From Hydrogenophaga aromaticivorans (GTDB lineage Bacteria > Pseudomonadota > Gammaproteobacteria > Burkholderiales > Burkholderiaceae_C), in contig NZ_VYGV01000016.1 in assembly GCF_013387465.1 (NCBI RefSeq), positions 476,436 through 540,435 on the forward strand: a DNA stretch of 64,000 bases, in the 5' to 3' direction. The notes under the pieces were generated by a model. That model was not told the DNA's origin. It searched no databases and saw only the letters and a program-made list of their open reading frames with translations. How positions within the stretch are numbered: the first letter of the stretch is position 1; every line of letters begins with the position of its first letter. Below are positions 1 through 10,579 of the stretch, one piece after another. The position numbers and the translations under genes were made by a program.

Positions 1-139
1 GCCTTTTTAAAGTCTGTCGCAGATGTGGGTCGGCGTGTCCGACCTTTCCATAGACGGCGCGCGGATGCCTGCAACAAGCGCTTTCTGGCGCAATCGCAGT
101 CCGGGCCGTCTGTCTTCTGCAAACCCATTGGGACAACTC

Positions 140-3040
140 ATGCAATCCGCTCCCCTGACTCCCGGCGAAGCCCGACGTCTGGACATCCTTGATTCCCTTG
201 GCGTGGTGGACACGCCAGCCGACCCCGTGCTCGACGGCATCGTGCGGGCTGCCGCCGAGCTGACCGGTTGCCCCGTTTCGCTGGTGAGCCTGGTCGATGA
301 CGAGCGCCAGTGGTTCAAGGCGCGCCATGGTCTGGATGTGCAGCAGACCCCGCGCGAGCTGGCGTTTTGTGCACACGCCATCCTGCAGACTGACCTGTTC
401 GAGGTGGGCGATGCGCGGCTGGACGCGCGGTTCGCCAACAACCCGTTGGTGACTGGCGAGCCCCATGTGGTCTTCTACGCCGGCGTTCCGCTGTCGGTGG
501 AAGGTCATGCCATGGGCACGCTGTGCGCAATCGACCACCGTCCGCGCCAGCTATCCGATGTGCAGCGCCAGACGCTGAAAGACCTTGCGCGTGCGGCCGA
601 ACACTGGTTGCAAACGCAGTTGGTCAACCGGCAAGCGCAGAGGGCCAACGCCGAGCGCCACAATCTGTTTGACCAGATGGGCGACGGCATCTTGCTGGTC
701 GACCGCAACCACCGTGTGGTCGAAGTGAACCGCGCAACCGCGCGCATGCTCGGTCACAGCGCCGACGAATTGCAGCAGATGCACCTGCACGACCTGTTGC
801 CTGCACGCGAACACACCCGGCTCACACGCACGGCGCTGCGGGTGCTCAAGGGCGGCGAGCAACTGGCCGACTGGCGGGTGTTGCGGCGCGATGGCAGCAG
901 CTTCATGGCGGAGGTCAGCATCCGGCTGGTCGAACAGCAGCGTTTTGTGGTGGTCATGCGCGACATCACACCGCGACACGCGCAGGAGCAGGCGTTGCGG
1001 ATGCTTTCCATGGCCGTCGAGCAAAGCGTGCAGAGCATCGTGATCACCGACCTGGACGCCAACATCGAATACGTCAACGCCGCGGTGCTGACCAGTTCGG
1101 GTTACGCCATGCATGAGCTGCTGGGGCGAAATCCGCGCATGTTTCTGTCAGGCAGGACGCCGCATGAGACCTATGCTCGCATATGGCAGCAGCTCACCGC
1201 GGGCAAAGCCTGGCGAGGTCTGCTGTTCAAGCGTCGCAAGGACGGCGTGGAATACGTCGTGGACGCGACGATCACGCCGATTCGAGACGCTCGAGGGACT
1301 GTGACCCAGTACCTGGCGCTGATGCTGGATGTGACCGAGAAGCGGCGCCTGACCGAAGAACTGGAGCGCCATCAGCTCCACCTGGAACATCTTGTGGAGC
1401 AACGCACCGTGGCGCTGGTGGAAGCGCGCCGCGCAGCCGAGGCTGCCAGCGAAGCCAAGAGCGCGTTTCTCGCCACCATGAGCCACGAGATTCGAACGCC
1501 CATGAATGGCGTGGTGGGCAGTCTCGATCTGCTGCAACACTCGGAGCTCTCGGCCTACCAGAGGGATCTGATCGACACCGTCAGCGAGTCGGCGCTGGGC
1601 CTTCTGACCATCATTGATGACATCCTGGATTTCTCCAAGATCGAGGCCGGTCAGCTCAAGCTGCAAAGCGAAGCTGTTTCGCTGGAGCGACTCACCGACA
1701 GTGTGTGCAGCGCCTTGCGCCCCACGGCCACATCCCATGGAGTCGATCTGCAAGTGGATGTGGCACCGGGCTTGCCTGACTGGATCCTGTGCGACGGGAC
1801 ACGCCTGCGCCAGATTCTCAACAACCTGCTGGGCAATGCCATCAAATTCTCGGCTGGCCAGGGTCGAACAGGTCAGGTGGCGCTGCGGGTGCAGCCCTGT
1901 GGGCCAGAATGGCCCGGGCACCTGCAGTTGAGCGTGATCGACAACGGCATCGGCATGTCCCCCGAGGTGCTGCAGCGTATCTTCCAGCCCTTTGTGCAAG
2001 CCGAAAGTACCCCCACCCGGCGTTTTGGCGGTACCGGACTGGGCCTGTCGATCTGCAAGCGGCTGGCTGGTCTGATGGGGGGATGGGTCATGGTCGACAG
2101 CGAGAAAGGCCAGGGCTCCACCTTCACCCTGACCTTGCCTTTCCAGTCCACGTCGGCCCCCCAGCCCGTGGCCGAGGACAAGCTCGCCATGGTCACGCGC
2201 TCCGGGCCGCACTTCGTGGCATCCGGTGGCCCGCTGGTGTTGGTGGCCGAAGACAATTCCGTCAACCAGAAAGTGATCGGGCACCAGCTCGCGCTGTTGG
2301 GGTTGGCGGTGGAGATGGTCAGTGATGGACTCGAAGCCCTGGCGCTTTGGCGCGCGGGTCGGGCCTCCCAGCGCCATGCCTTGCTGCTCACCGATCTGCA
2401 CATGCCCGGCATCGACGGCTACACGCTGGCCACCACCATTCGCGCCGAGGAAACGGGTGGATCGCATCTCCCGATCGTGGCCCTGTCGGCAAATGCCTTG
2501 CATGGCGAGATCGAACGCTGCCGCTTGGCCGGCATGGATGACTACCTCAGCAAACCGGTTCGCACGGACCAGTTGGGCGAGATGGTCAAGCGTTGGTTGC
2601 CGACGGAGGATGCGCCAACCCCGACCTCGTTTGGGTTGGAGGATTGTGAAGAAGTGGATGTGCTCGAAGTCGAGCTCGGCCACTGCGTCTACGACGACCA
2701 GGCGCTGGCGCGTCTGGTCGGCGAAGAGCCCGCGCTGCTGGCCGAGTTCCGTCAGCGATTCGTTGTTTCTGCCCTCAACACCGTGGACGAGATGCGCCGC
2801 GCCACCAGCAGCGGCAACACAGTCACCCTGTCCAACCTGGCCCACCGCCTCTCGTCCTCCTGTCGCATGATCGGTGCCGTGGCGCTGGGCGAATGCTGCA
2901 GCCGCATCGAGCGCGCTCGCGCCGGCTGCAGCCCCAGCGAGATGCACAGGCTCATGGCCCACTTGGAAGATGCGCTCGCCCATGTCATGACCCGCTTGTG
3001 CGGTCACGAGGATTTGCAGCATTCAAACGCTGCCGATTGA
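140..3040 (+). CDS. Hybrid sensor histidine kinase (GAF-PAS-PAS-HisKA-HATPase-REC-HPt)
   Basis: A soluble multidomain phosphorelay kinase of 966 residues. In order: a GAF domain (about 10-165), two PAS domains (about 175-290 and 295-420), a HisKA dimerisation domain with the SHEIRTPMNG H-box (His449), a HATPase_c domain with DNGIGM and GGTGLGLSI boxes, a receiver with LLLTDLHMPG (phospho-acceptor Asp752), and a C-terminal HPt domain with the LAHRLSSSCRMIG motif (His902). No membrane segment is visible, so it should sense a cytoplasmic signal through GAF/PAS. The open frame begins at 23, but the ATG at 140 is preferred because homology-like sequence (LDILDSLGVVDTPAD) starts just after it. The response regulator begins 27 bases downstream, so they are probably co-transcribed and form one relay. 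The ligand and output are not evident. Confidence 0.9.
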   Translation: MQSAPLTPGEARRLDILDSLGVVDTPADPVLDGIVRAAAELTGCPVSLVSLVDDERQWFKARHGLDVQQTPRELAFCAHAILQTDLFEVGDARLDARFANNPLVTGEPHVVFYAGVPLSVEGHAMGTLCAIDHRPRQLSDVQRQTLKDLARAAEHWLQTQLVNRQAQRANAERHNLFDQMGDGILLVDRNHRVVEVNRATARMLGHSADELQQMHLHDLLPAREHTRLTRTALRVLKGGEQLADWRVLRRDGSSFMAEVSIRLVEQQRFVVVMRDITPRHAQEQALRMLSMAVEQSVQSIVITDLDANIEYVNAAVLTSSGYAMHELLGRNPRMFLSGRTPHETYARIWQQLTAGKAWRGLLFKRRKDGVEYVVDATITPIRDARGTVTQYLALMLDVTEKRRLTEELERHQLHLEHLVEQRTVALVEARRAAEAASEAKSAFLATMSHEIRTPMNGVVGSLDLLQHSELSAYQRDLIDTVSESALGLLTIIDDILDFSKIEAGQLKLQSEAVSLERLTDSVCSALRPTATSHGVDLQVDVAPGLPDWILCDGTRLRQILNNLLGNAIKFSAGQGRTGQVALRVQPCGPEWPGHLQLSVIDNGIGMSPEVLQRIFQPFVQAESTPTRRFGGTGLGLSICKRLAGLMGGWVMVDSEKGQGSTFTLTLPFQSTSAPQPVAEDKLAMVTRSGPHFVASGGPLVLVAEDNSVNQKVIGHQLALLGLAVEMVSDGLEALALWRAGRASQRHALLLTDLHMPGIDGYTLATTIRAEETGGSHLPIVALSANALHGEIERCRLAGMDDYLSKPVRTDQLGEMVKRWLPTEDAPTPTSFGLEDCEEVDVLEVELGHCVYDDQALARLVGEEPALLAEFRQRFVVSALNTVDEMRRATSSGNTVTLSNLAHRLSSSCRMIGAVALGECCSRIERARAGCSPSEMHRLMAHLEDALAHVMTRLCGHEDLQHSNAAD

Positions 3041-3067
3041 ACCGAGCGAACTGTTCTGGATCCGACC

Positions 3068-4228
3068 ATGAAGCACAAAGAAGCGCGCATCCTCGTTGTC
3101 GGTGACAACGCAGTGGACGTAGAACAGGTTTGCAACATGCTGCGCGATCGTTACCCACATGTGGAGGCCACGACAGATTCGAACAAGTCGGACGCGGTGT
3201 TCGACGGGATCAAGCCGCAATTGCTGGTGTTGGCCTTCAAATCGCTGGAAGCCTGTGAGCGCTTCTACCTGGGCCTGTATCGGCGCAGCGAGGTGATCCA
3301 GTCGCTGGCGCACCGCACACTGCTGCTTTGTGACAAGGACAGCGTGCGACGCGCCTTTGAGCTCTGCATGCAGGATGTGTTTGACGACTACGTGCTGTAT
3401 TGGCCGTTGGTGCACGACGCCAAGCGGTTGGCCATGTCGGCGCACCTGGCGCTGTGTGCTCTGGACCAGACGCAGGCGCTTGAGCCGCTGTCCGAGCTGG
3501 CCACCCTGGCCCGCCGTGCTGAGTCACTGGAGGAGCAGCTTGCACAGCAGGTCAAGCTTGGGCGGGTGCATGCTCAGAACGTACAAACCACCGCACGCAT
3601 GGCGCAGGCCTCGGTCAGCCGAGCGATGGGCGGCCTGTCCGAACGCATCTTGGCCAACGGCTTGGACGACGCACTGACGGTACGCGACGCCTCGCGCGTC
3701 GAACAGGCCTTTGGAAATTTGCAGCGCGAGTCCTTGATCCCCACGCTGGAATACGTGGTGAAGGCGGCACAACCGGTGCAGGATTGGGTGGACACTATCA
3801 CCAGCGAACTGGCCGAACCGCTGAGGGCCTCCCAAGAAATGGTCCATCGCGCCAAAATGAGCCGCCCGCAGCTGTTGGTGGTGGATGACGATGTGTTCAT
3901 TCGCCGTTTGCTCAGGCAGGTGCTCACCAGCGCGCAATACGACGTCGAGGCGGTGGGCACCGCGGCAGATGCTCAGCTATTTCTGGCCACGAACCGGCCA
4001 AGCCTGATCCTGATGGACGTCCTGTTGCCGGACTCCAACGGCATCTTGCTCACCCGCGAGCTCAAGGCTGACCAGTTCAACGTGGACATTCCGGTGATCA
4101 TGCTCACGGGTCAGACCGAAAAGCAGGTGATCGTGGAGAGCCGCAAAGCGGGAGCTGTGGGCTTCGTGGTCAAGCCATTCAGCCGCGACATACTGCTGAA
4201 AAAGGTGGCCCAGCACCTGGCCCGCTGA
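3068..4228 (+). CDS. Two-receiver response regulator without DNA-binding domain
   Basis: A 386-residue protein. The C-terminal receiver (about 265-386) is intact: acidic pair VVDDD, phospho-acceptor Asp317 in LILMDVLLPD, MLTGQT, and Lys369 in VVKPFS. The N-terminal third (about 1-125) has a receiver-like start (ILVVGDNAVD), but the expected acceptor Asp lies in a VLAFKS context and is missing, so this looks like a degenerate pseudo-receiver. A helical linker (about 135-260) joins them. No HTH or output enzyme domain is seen, so it probably acts by protein-protein contact. It follows the hybrid kinase by 27 bases and is its likely partner. Its stop lies 7 bases from the stop of the convergent MFS gene. 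Confidence 0.82.
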   Translation: MKHKEARILVVGDNAVDVEQVCNMLRDRYPHVEATTDSNKSDAVFDGIKPQLLVLAFKSLEACERFYLGLYRRSEVIQSLAHRTLLLCDKDSVRRAFELCMQDVFDDYVLYWPLVHDAKRLAMSAHLALCALDQTQALEPLSELATLARRAESLEEQLAQQVKLGRVHAQNVQTTARMAQASVSRAMGGLSERILANGLDDALTVRDASRVEQAFGNLQRESLIPTLEYVVKAAQPVQDWVDTITSELAEPLRASQEMVHRAKMSRPQLLVVDDDVFIRRLLRQVLTSAQYDVEAVGTAADAQLFLATNRPSLILMDVLLPDSNGILLTRELKADQFNVDIPVIMLTGQTEKQVIVESRKAGAVGFVVKPFSRDILLKKVAQHLAR

Positions 4229-4235
4229 GGCTGCA

Positions 4236-5423
4236 TCAGGAGTGTTGAGCTTCCTCTCGCACCAGCAGCTTCATCGCCCACAAGCCCAGCGCAGGACCGA
4301 GCGCCAGCCACGGCAGTAGCGCGCCCAGGCTGATGGTTTCGGCCAATGAGACGAACAGCAAGATGCTCACGATGGAGATGCCGAAACCGATGCTGTTGGT
4401 GAGCGTGAGCACGCTGCCCACGGCCTGCGGCGGCGCGTTGCTCGCGGTGAGCGTGGAGAACTGCGGCGAGTCGCCCGAGACCGTGATGCCCCAGAGCACG
4501 AGCCAGCCGTAGAACCACAGCGCGGGCGCTTCGATGACCCAGGGCGTGGCCAGGCAACACAGTCCGCTGGTGGCGAGCTGCGCCGAAGCCACGCGCGCGC
4601 TGCCCCAGCGCAGCGCGACCCAGCCGCCGCCGGCGCAGCCGATCACGCCCGCGCCCAGTACCCAGAACGCCGCCCACGACAGATCGGGACCCTGCAACCG
4701 GGTGGCCAGCACCAGCGGCACCATGACCCACATGGTGTACAGCTCCCACATGTGACCGAAGTAGCCGAGCACCGAGGCGCGCACGCGCCCATCGGTCCAG
4801 AGCGCACCGAGCGCGCGCCACTGCAGCGTGGTCACGCGGGCATGGGCGTGCGGCGGGTCGCCGGTGCCGAAAAACAGCAACAACCCGCCCCCCGCCGCGA
4901 GCGCGGCCACGCCGAGCATGAGCGTGGGCCAGGGCAGGGTGCCGCTCAGCGCGCGCAGCGCGTGGGCGCTGGCCGAGCCGAGCACCAGCGCGCCGATCAG
5001 CAGGCCGAGCGCCCCACCCAGGCCGCGCGTGTACCACTGCGCCGCGATCTTCATGCCCACCGGGTAGATGCCGGCGAGAAACACACCGGTGAGGAATCGC
5101 CAGGCCAGCAAGGCCTCGTAGTGCGCGACCATGGCCCACGCGCCCACGGTGCAGGCCGCGCCCGCGAGTGCGCAGAACAGGAACACCTTGCGCGCCGAAA
5201 AACGGTCGGCGATGGCCAGCAAGGCAAACACCAGCGTGCCCACGATGAAGCCGAACTGCAGCGACGACGTGAGCGGCCCCACGGCGCTGGCGGGCCAGCC
5301 CAGCTCGCGCTGCAGATCGGGCATCACAGCATTCACCGCAAACCACAGCGAAGTGCCCGCGAATTGCGCCAGCACGAGCACCGGCAGGATGTGGCGGGGA
5401 ATTCTGGCTTGCTGCGGCGTCAT
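4236..5423 (-). CDS. MFS permease, substrate unknown
   Basis: A 395-residue hydrophobic protein with about twelve predicted transmembrane segments and an MFS layout: N-terminal bundle (LVLAQFAGTSLWFAVNAVMP), a loop with ADRFSARK resembling motif A, a central cytoplasmic loop around residue 195, then the second bundle. It should sit in the inner membrane as a secondary carrier. Nothing in the sequence fixes the substrate. The ATG at 5423 is chosen over the longer frame to 5516, because the upstream extension is Pro-rich, hydrophilic and GC-biased while the first helix starts soon after MTPQQ. It is convergent with the response regulator, 7 bases apart, and monocistronic. Confidence 0.78.
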   Translation of the reverse strand: MTPQQARIPRHILPVLVLAQFAGTSLWFAVNAVMPDLQRELGWPASAVGPLTSSLQFGFIVGTLVFALLAIADRFSARKVFLFCALAGAACTVGAWAMVAHYEALLAWRFLTGVFLAGIYPVGMKIAAQWYTRGLGGALGLLIGALVLGSASAHALRALSGTLPWPTLMLGVAALAAGGGLLLFFGTGDPPHAHARVTTLQWRALGALWTDGRVRASVLGYFGHMWELYTMWVMVPLVLATRLQGPDLSWAAFWVLGAGVIGCAGGGWVALRWGSARVASAQLATSGLCCLATPWVIEAPALWFYGWLVLWGITVSGDSPQFSTLTASNAPPQAVGSVLTLTNSIGFGISIVSILLFVSLAETISLGALLPWLALGPALGLWAMKLLVREEAQHS

Positions 5424-5653
5424 GGTGCCTAGCTTACCTGTCAGGTGATTCGTTGGTCTGGCCCCGGGGGGTGTCGGCACCGGGGCGGGTGGGTGCGTCG
5501 AAAGGCGCCATGCCATGTGCAGGGCCGCAAGACGGTGCGGCGTTGAGCGTGCTCAATCGGGCGCAGGTGGCGGACTTCATGATGGCTGCACGGCCGTGAT
5601 CGACAGCCTGGAGGCATCAAGCCTGTGATTTCAGCCACTGAAGGAGAACCATC

Positions 5654-6082
5654 GTGAAGAAGCAAGTAAACAAAGTAGGCGTCATTGCGGTCGGCCTTTC
5701 GCTGTGCAGCGGTCTGGCCTTGGCGCAGCCCAGCAATGACTTGGGCAAGATCGAATTTGTGAACAACTGCGCGGCTTGCCATGGCGTGGATGGCAAGGGC
5801 AACGGTGTGATGGGCAACCTGCTTCGGCGCAGCCCGCCCGACCTCACGACGCTGGCCAAAAACAACAACGGTGTTTTACCGATGAATCGGCTGTATGAGG
5901 TGATGGAGGGCGCGGGTGTTCCCAGCCATGGCGTTCGCGACATGCCGATCTGGGGCAAGGAATACCTTGTTGAAGAATCGCAGAGACTTCGCGAAGCGCG
6001 AGGCGCCTACGATGCTCCGGCGGTGGTGCGCGCGCGCATTCTGACGCTGCTGGAATACATCAGTCGCATTCAGGTCCGCTGA
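5654..6082 (+). CDS. Periplasmic monohaem cytochrome c
   Basis: A 142-residue class I c-type cytochrome. A Sec signal peptide (residues 1-24, MKK...GLALA) is followed by the haem-attachment motif CAACH (Cys39, Cys42, His43), with Met residues around 70-100 (MNRLYEV, RDMPIWG) as candidate axial ligands. It should carry electrons in the periplasm; partners are not encoded next to it. The start is GTG, supported by a strong AAGGAG ribosome site 7 bases upstream. It is monocistronic, and the downstream tgt gene is convergent. Confidence 0.85.
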   Translation: MKKQVNKVGVIAVGLSLCSGLALAQPSNDLGKIEFVNNCAACHGVDGKGNGVMGNLLRRSPPDLTTLAKNNNGVLPMNRLYEVMEGAGVPSHGVRDMPIWGKEYLVEESQRLREARGAYDAPAVVRARILTLLEYISRIQVR

Positions 6083-6201
6083 TCGACCTGGCGCAAGGGG
6101 CGGCCGTACCTTGGCTATTTGCGATTCCTTGAACACAAGGCTTGATGTGTCCACGGAACCGGGTCAGTTCCAGACGGCGAGCATCCAGGTCACTGTGGGT
6201 C

Positions 6202-7476
<1,275 letters not shown>

Positions 7477-7481
7477 TCGCT

Positions 7482-7862
7482 TTATTTTTTGGCTTCGAGC
7501 GCCAGGATCCAGGCGACGAGCTTGCCGGCGTCGGCTTCAGAGATGGCGACCTTGTTGGGCGGCATGGCCAGACCGCTGACCTTGTCTTTCCAGTGGCTTT
7601 CGTAAGGGCTGGAGCCGGCGAGCACGGTGGTGGTCAGTTGCTGCTGGGCACCTTTTTGCCCCTTGTATTTGGCGGCCACGTCGCGCCAAGCCGGTCCGAT
7701 GGGGGCGAGGCCGCCCGGGCCTTTGGCGCCCGGCTCGATGTGGTGGCAGGTCATGCAGCCGCTGTTGGTGGCGAGTTTCAGGGCGGCGGCGTCATCGCCT
7801 GCGGCGGCCCAGACAGGGGTGGCGAGCAGGGTGACGGTGAGGGTGAGCAGAAGGCGATTCAT
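7482..7862 (-). CDS. Small periplasmic cytochrome c (c551/c552-like)
   Basis: A 126-residue class I cytochrome c. The signal peptide (1-20, ending PVWAA) precedes the haem motif CMTCH (Cys36, Cys39, His40). The distal Met lies in SGLAMPPNKVAIS, in the usual position before the C-terminal helix (ADAGKLVAWIL). GGLAPIGPAWRDVAAKYKG is typical of this small diffusible electron-carrier family. It is expected in the periplasm, shuttling electrons to a terminal oxidase or reductase. It is transcribed alone and followed at once by a type B repeat. Confidence 0.88.
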   Translation of the reverse strand: MNRLLLTLTVTLLATPVWAAAGDDAAALKLATNSGCMTCHHIEPGAKGPGGLAPIGPAWRDVAAKYKGQKGAQQQLTTTVLAGSSPYESHWKDKVSGLAMPPNKVAISEADAGKLVAWILALEAKK

Positions 7863-7956
7863 GGGCCATTTCTCCGGGTGCGTGAAGGGAATACACGCAG
7901 GCTAGCAGGCCGAAATGCCACAAACTTGATCTTTGTCAATACGTCCGGGATGCGTC

Positions 7957-8142
7957 TCAAATCGAGACACGAAGGCCGATCCCGGCGACGAACGGGTGGT
8001 CGCGCAGGAGCGCCACGCTGTCGCTGGCCGTGAACGGCGTGTGGGACGGGGTGGGGCGATCGTCGGAGCTGTCCCAGCCCCAGGCCAGCAGCACCGCCAG
8101 ACCGAGCGACAGGAAAAGGGCCAGGCCCAGACGCACCAACAT
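7957..8142 (-). CDS. Possible small single-span membrane protein
   Basis: A 61-residue frame beginning MLVRLGLALF, with one hydrophobic segment (about 4-22) followed by a polar tail (SSDDRPTPSHTPFTASD). No family is recognised. The ATG at 8142 has only a weak ribosome site. The signal-anchor architecture is what supports it. It lies between the cytochrome c gene and a LysR gene, both also on the minus strand. It could equally be non-coding, as overlapping alternative frames exist. Confidence 0.35.
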   Translation of the reverse strand: MLVRLGLALFLSLGLAVLLAWGWDSSDDRPTPSHTPFTASDSVALLRDHPFVAGIGLRVSI

Positions 8143-8230
8143 TTCAATCACGGGATCACCTGCGGCAAGAATTTGCAATGCCCGCGATTGTGACGGCAGG
8201 CGGGGTGTGTTTCCTTGGCGGCCGCCGGCA

Positions 8231-9148
8231 TCATGCGGTTTCCGGTGCGCCAAAGTGCGTCGCGACCAGCGCGCGCAGCCACTGGTGGCCGGGGTCGCGG
8301 TGCAGCTGGGCGTGCCAGAGCTGGGCGATGTGGCTGGCGGGCAGCTTGAGGGTGAGCGGGCGGGCGACGAGGCCAAAGGGCTCGGTCACGCGATCGGCAA
8401 AGCGCTCGGGCACGGTCGCGATCAGATCGCTGCCGCCCAGCACATGGCCCAGCGCCACGTAGTGCGGCACCGTCAACCGCACCCTGCGCACCACGCCCAG
8501 CCGCTCCAGTGCCGCGTCCACCAGGCCGTGGCCGGTGCCGGTCGAGACCACGCGCACGTGGCTGGCCTGGCGGTACTGTGTGGCGGTGATCTGCGCCCGC
8601 GTGGCCAGCGGATGACCGGCGCGCATGAGGGCCACGTAGTGCTGGCGAAACAGCGTCTGCTGGAAAAAACCGGCCTGCAGTTGCGGCAGCAGGCCCAGCG
8701 CCAGATCGACCCGCCCACTGGCCATGTCGTCGCGCAGCGAGGCGTCGGCCACGGGCACGCACTGCAGCGTGACACGCGGCGCCGCTTGCGCCAGCGCGTC
8801 CACCAGCACCGGCAGGAAATAGGTTTCTCCGACGTCGGACATGGCCAGCGTGAAGCAGCGCTCGCTGGTGGCCGCCTCGAACGAGGCGCGCACGTTCAAG
8901 GCTTCGCGCAGCGTGTCCAGCGCCTGCGCCACCGGGCCGGCGAGCTGCAGGGCGTAGGGCGTGGGTTCCATGCCGCCCGGCGTGCGCAGGAACAGCTCGT
9001 CGCCCAGCAGGCCACGCAGGCGGCGCAGCGCGTTGCTCACCGCCGGCTGGCTCAGGCCCAGCGCTTCGGCCACGCGCGAGACGCGGCGCTCGCGCAGCAG
9101 CCGGTGAAACACCACCAGCAGGTTGAGGTCGATCTCGTGCAGGTTCAT
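8231..9148 (-). CDS. LysR-family regulator, NahR/NagR-like
   Basis: A 305-residue LysR protein. The N-terminal HTH (about 1-65) reads LDLNLLVVF-type sequence with LSQPAVSNALRRLR. The segments FLRTPGGMEPTPYAL, LAMSDVGETYFLP and DLALGLLPQLQAGFF closely resemble NahR, the salicylate-responsive activator of naphthalene/salicylate operons (from memory of that family). It is divergent from the oxygenase operon that starts at 9260, 111 bases away, which fits local activation by salicylate or a similar inducer. A dyad just upstream of its start may allow autoregulation. The effector is inferred, not shown. Confidence 0.88.
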   Translation of the reverse strand: MNLHEIDLNLLVVFHRLLRERRVSRVAEALGLSQPAVSNALRRLRGLLGDELFLRTPGGMEPTPYALQLAGPVAQALDTLREALNVRASFEAATSERCFTLAMSDVGETYFLPVLVDALAQAAPRVTLQCVPVADASLRDDMASGRVDLALGLLPQLQAGFFQQTLFRQHYVALMRAGHPLATRAQITATQYRQASHVRVVSTGTGHGLVDAALERLGVVRRVRLTVPHYVALGHVLGGSDLIATVPERFADRVTEPFGLVARPLTLKLPASHIAQLWHAQLHRDPGHQWLRALVATHFGAPETA

Positions 9149-9160
9149 GGGCGCTCATTA

Positions 9161-9173
9161 TTTCGATGGTGAA
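9161..9173. promoter_or_regulatory. Candidate LysR operator (T-N11-A dyad)
   Basis: TTC-GATGGT-GAA forms a perfect 3-base dyad within a T-N11-A frame in the 111-base divergent region between the NahR-like gene and the oxygenase operon. It lies 13 bases from the regulator start, where an autoregulatory LysR site would be expected. The match is short, so the call is tentative. Confidence 0.35.
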
Positions 9174-9259
9174 TACAGGCTATCACGCCGTTTCGATTGC
9201 TGGATAGGAAACGATTGGCGATCATGCGGGTGAATTCGACAAAAAAACGGAGACACGCC

Positions 9260-10579
9260 ATGACCACCGAGGCCCCCATCGCCAGCCCGGATGCCCTGCA
9301 CTGGGAGCTGGGCGGCACCAGCCGCATCCCCTTCGCCGTCTACACCGATCAACAACGCCACCAGCGCGAACTGGAGCGCTTCTTCTACAAGGGCCACTGG
9401 TGTTACGTCGGCCTGGAAGCGGAAATCCCCAACGCGGGCGACTTCAAGCGCAGCGTGGTCGGCGAACGTTCGGTCATCATGACCCGCGCCGCCGACGGCG
9501 CGATCCATGTGGTGGAGAACGTCTGCGCGCACCGCGGCATGCGTTTCTGCCGCAAGCGCCACGGCAACCAGACCGAGTTCGTCTGCCCCTACCACCAGTG
9601 GAGCTACGCGCCCAACGGCGACCTGCAAGGTGTGCCCTTTCGCCGCGGCGTGCGGCAGGACGGCAAGGTCAATGGCGGCATGCCGGCCGACTTCAACCCC
9701 AAGGACCACGCGCTCACCAAGCTCAAGGTGGCGGTGCGCGGCGGCGTGGTGTTCGCTTCCTTCGACCACGAAGTCGAGTCGCTCGAAGACTACCTGGGGC
9801 CGACCATCCTCCAGTACTTCGACCGCCTGTTCAACGGCCGCAAGCTCACCATCCTGGGCTACAACCGCCAGCGCATCCCCGGCAACTGGAAGCTGATGCA
9901 GGAGAACATCAAGGACCCGTACCACCCGGGCCTGCTGCACACCTGGTTCGTCACCTTCGGCCTCTGGCGCGCCGACAACAAGAGCGAGCTGCGCATGGAC
10001 GCGCACCACCGCCACGCCGCCATGGTCTCCACCCGCGGCAGCATGGGCCAGGCCAGCGGCCAGGCCGCGCAGGTGACGCAGGTGTCCAGCTTTAAGGCCG
10101 CGATGGAGCTGGAGGACAAGCGCTTCCTGGACATCGTGCCGGAGCCCTGGTGGCAACTCGGCGAGCAGATGCCCACCGCCGTCATGACGACCCTGTTTCC
10201 CAGTGTGATCTTCCAGCAGCAGGTCAACAGCGTGAGCACCCGCCACATCCAGCCCGACGGGCATGGCGCGTTCGATTTCGTCTGGACGCACTTCGGTTTC
10301 GAGGACGACACGGCCGAGATGACCGAGCGCCGCCTGCGCCAGGCCAACCTGTTCGGTCCGGCCGGTTTCGTGAGCGCCGACGACGGCGAAGTCATCGAGT
10401 TTTCGCAGCAGGCTTTCGAGAGCAAGCCGCAGCACCGCACACTGGCGGAGTTGGGCGGGCGCGAGGTGGGTGAGACCGATCACATGGTGACCGAGACGCT
10501 GATCCGCGGCATGTACGAGTACTGGCGCAAGGTGATGGAAGCCCCGGAGCCTTCCGTCGCGAAGGAGGTTTCGCCATGA
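9260..10579 (+). CDS. nagG: Salicylate 5-hydroxylase-type oxygenase, large subunit
   Basis: A 439-residue aromatic-ring-hydroxylating oxygenase alpha subunit. The Rieske [2Fe-2S] ligands are C89-x-H91 and C109-x2-H112 (VCAHRG, VCPYHQW). The mononuclear iron region is QENIKDPYHPGLLH. FKRSVVGERSVIM, PFRRGVRQDGKVNGGM and SVSTRHIQP-type stretches strongly recall NagG of Ralstonia U2, which with NagH hydroxylates salicylate to gentisate. The start at 9260 (MTTEAPI) has AACGGAGA upstream and is preferred over the longer frame from 9197. It overlaps the small-subunit gene by 4 bases (ATGA). Related anthranilate or other hydroxybenzoate oxygenases cannot be excluded on sequence alone. Confidence 0.85.
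   Translation: MTTEAPIASPDALHWELGGTSRIPFAVYTDQQRHQRELERFFYKGHWCYVGLEAEIPNAGDFKRSVVGERSVIMTRAADGAIHVVENVCAHRGMRFCRKRHGNQTEFVCPYHQWSYAPNGDLQGVPFRRGVRQDGKVNGGMPADFNPKDHALTKLKVAVRGGVVFASFDHEVESLEDYLGPTILQYFDRLFNGRKLTILGYNRQRIPGNWKLMQENIKDPYHPGLLHTWFVTFGLWRADNKSELRMDAHHRHAAMVSTRGSMGQASGQAAQVTQVSSFKAAMELEDKRFLDIVPEPWWQLGEQMPTAVMTTLFPSVIFQQQVNSVSTRHIQPDGHGAFDFVWTHFGFEDDTAEMTERRLRQANLFGPAGFVSADDGEVIEFSQQAFESKPQHRTLAELGGREVGETDHMVTETLIRGMYEYWRKVMEAPEPSVAKEVSP

Noticed and set aside
1148..3022. Long minus-strand open frame of about 620 codons opposite the hybrid kinase
   Set aside because: High-GC antisense shadow: low-complexity His/Arg/Gln composition, no domain, and the plus strand encodes an intact multidomain kinase.
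5510..5599. 29-codon plus-strand frame ending VADFMMAARP before the cytochrome c gene
   Set aside because: It looks faintly coding and could be a gene remnant, but it is too short and has no recognisable family or ribosome site.
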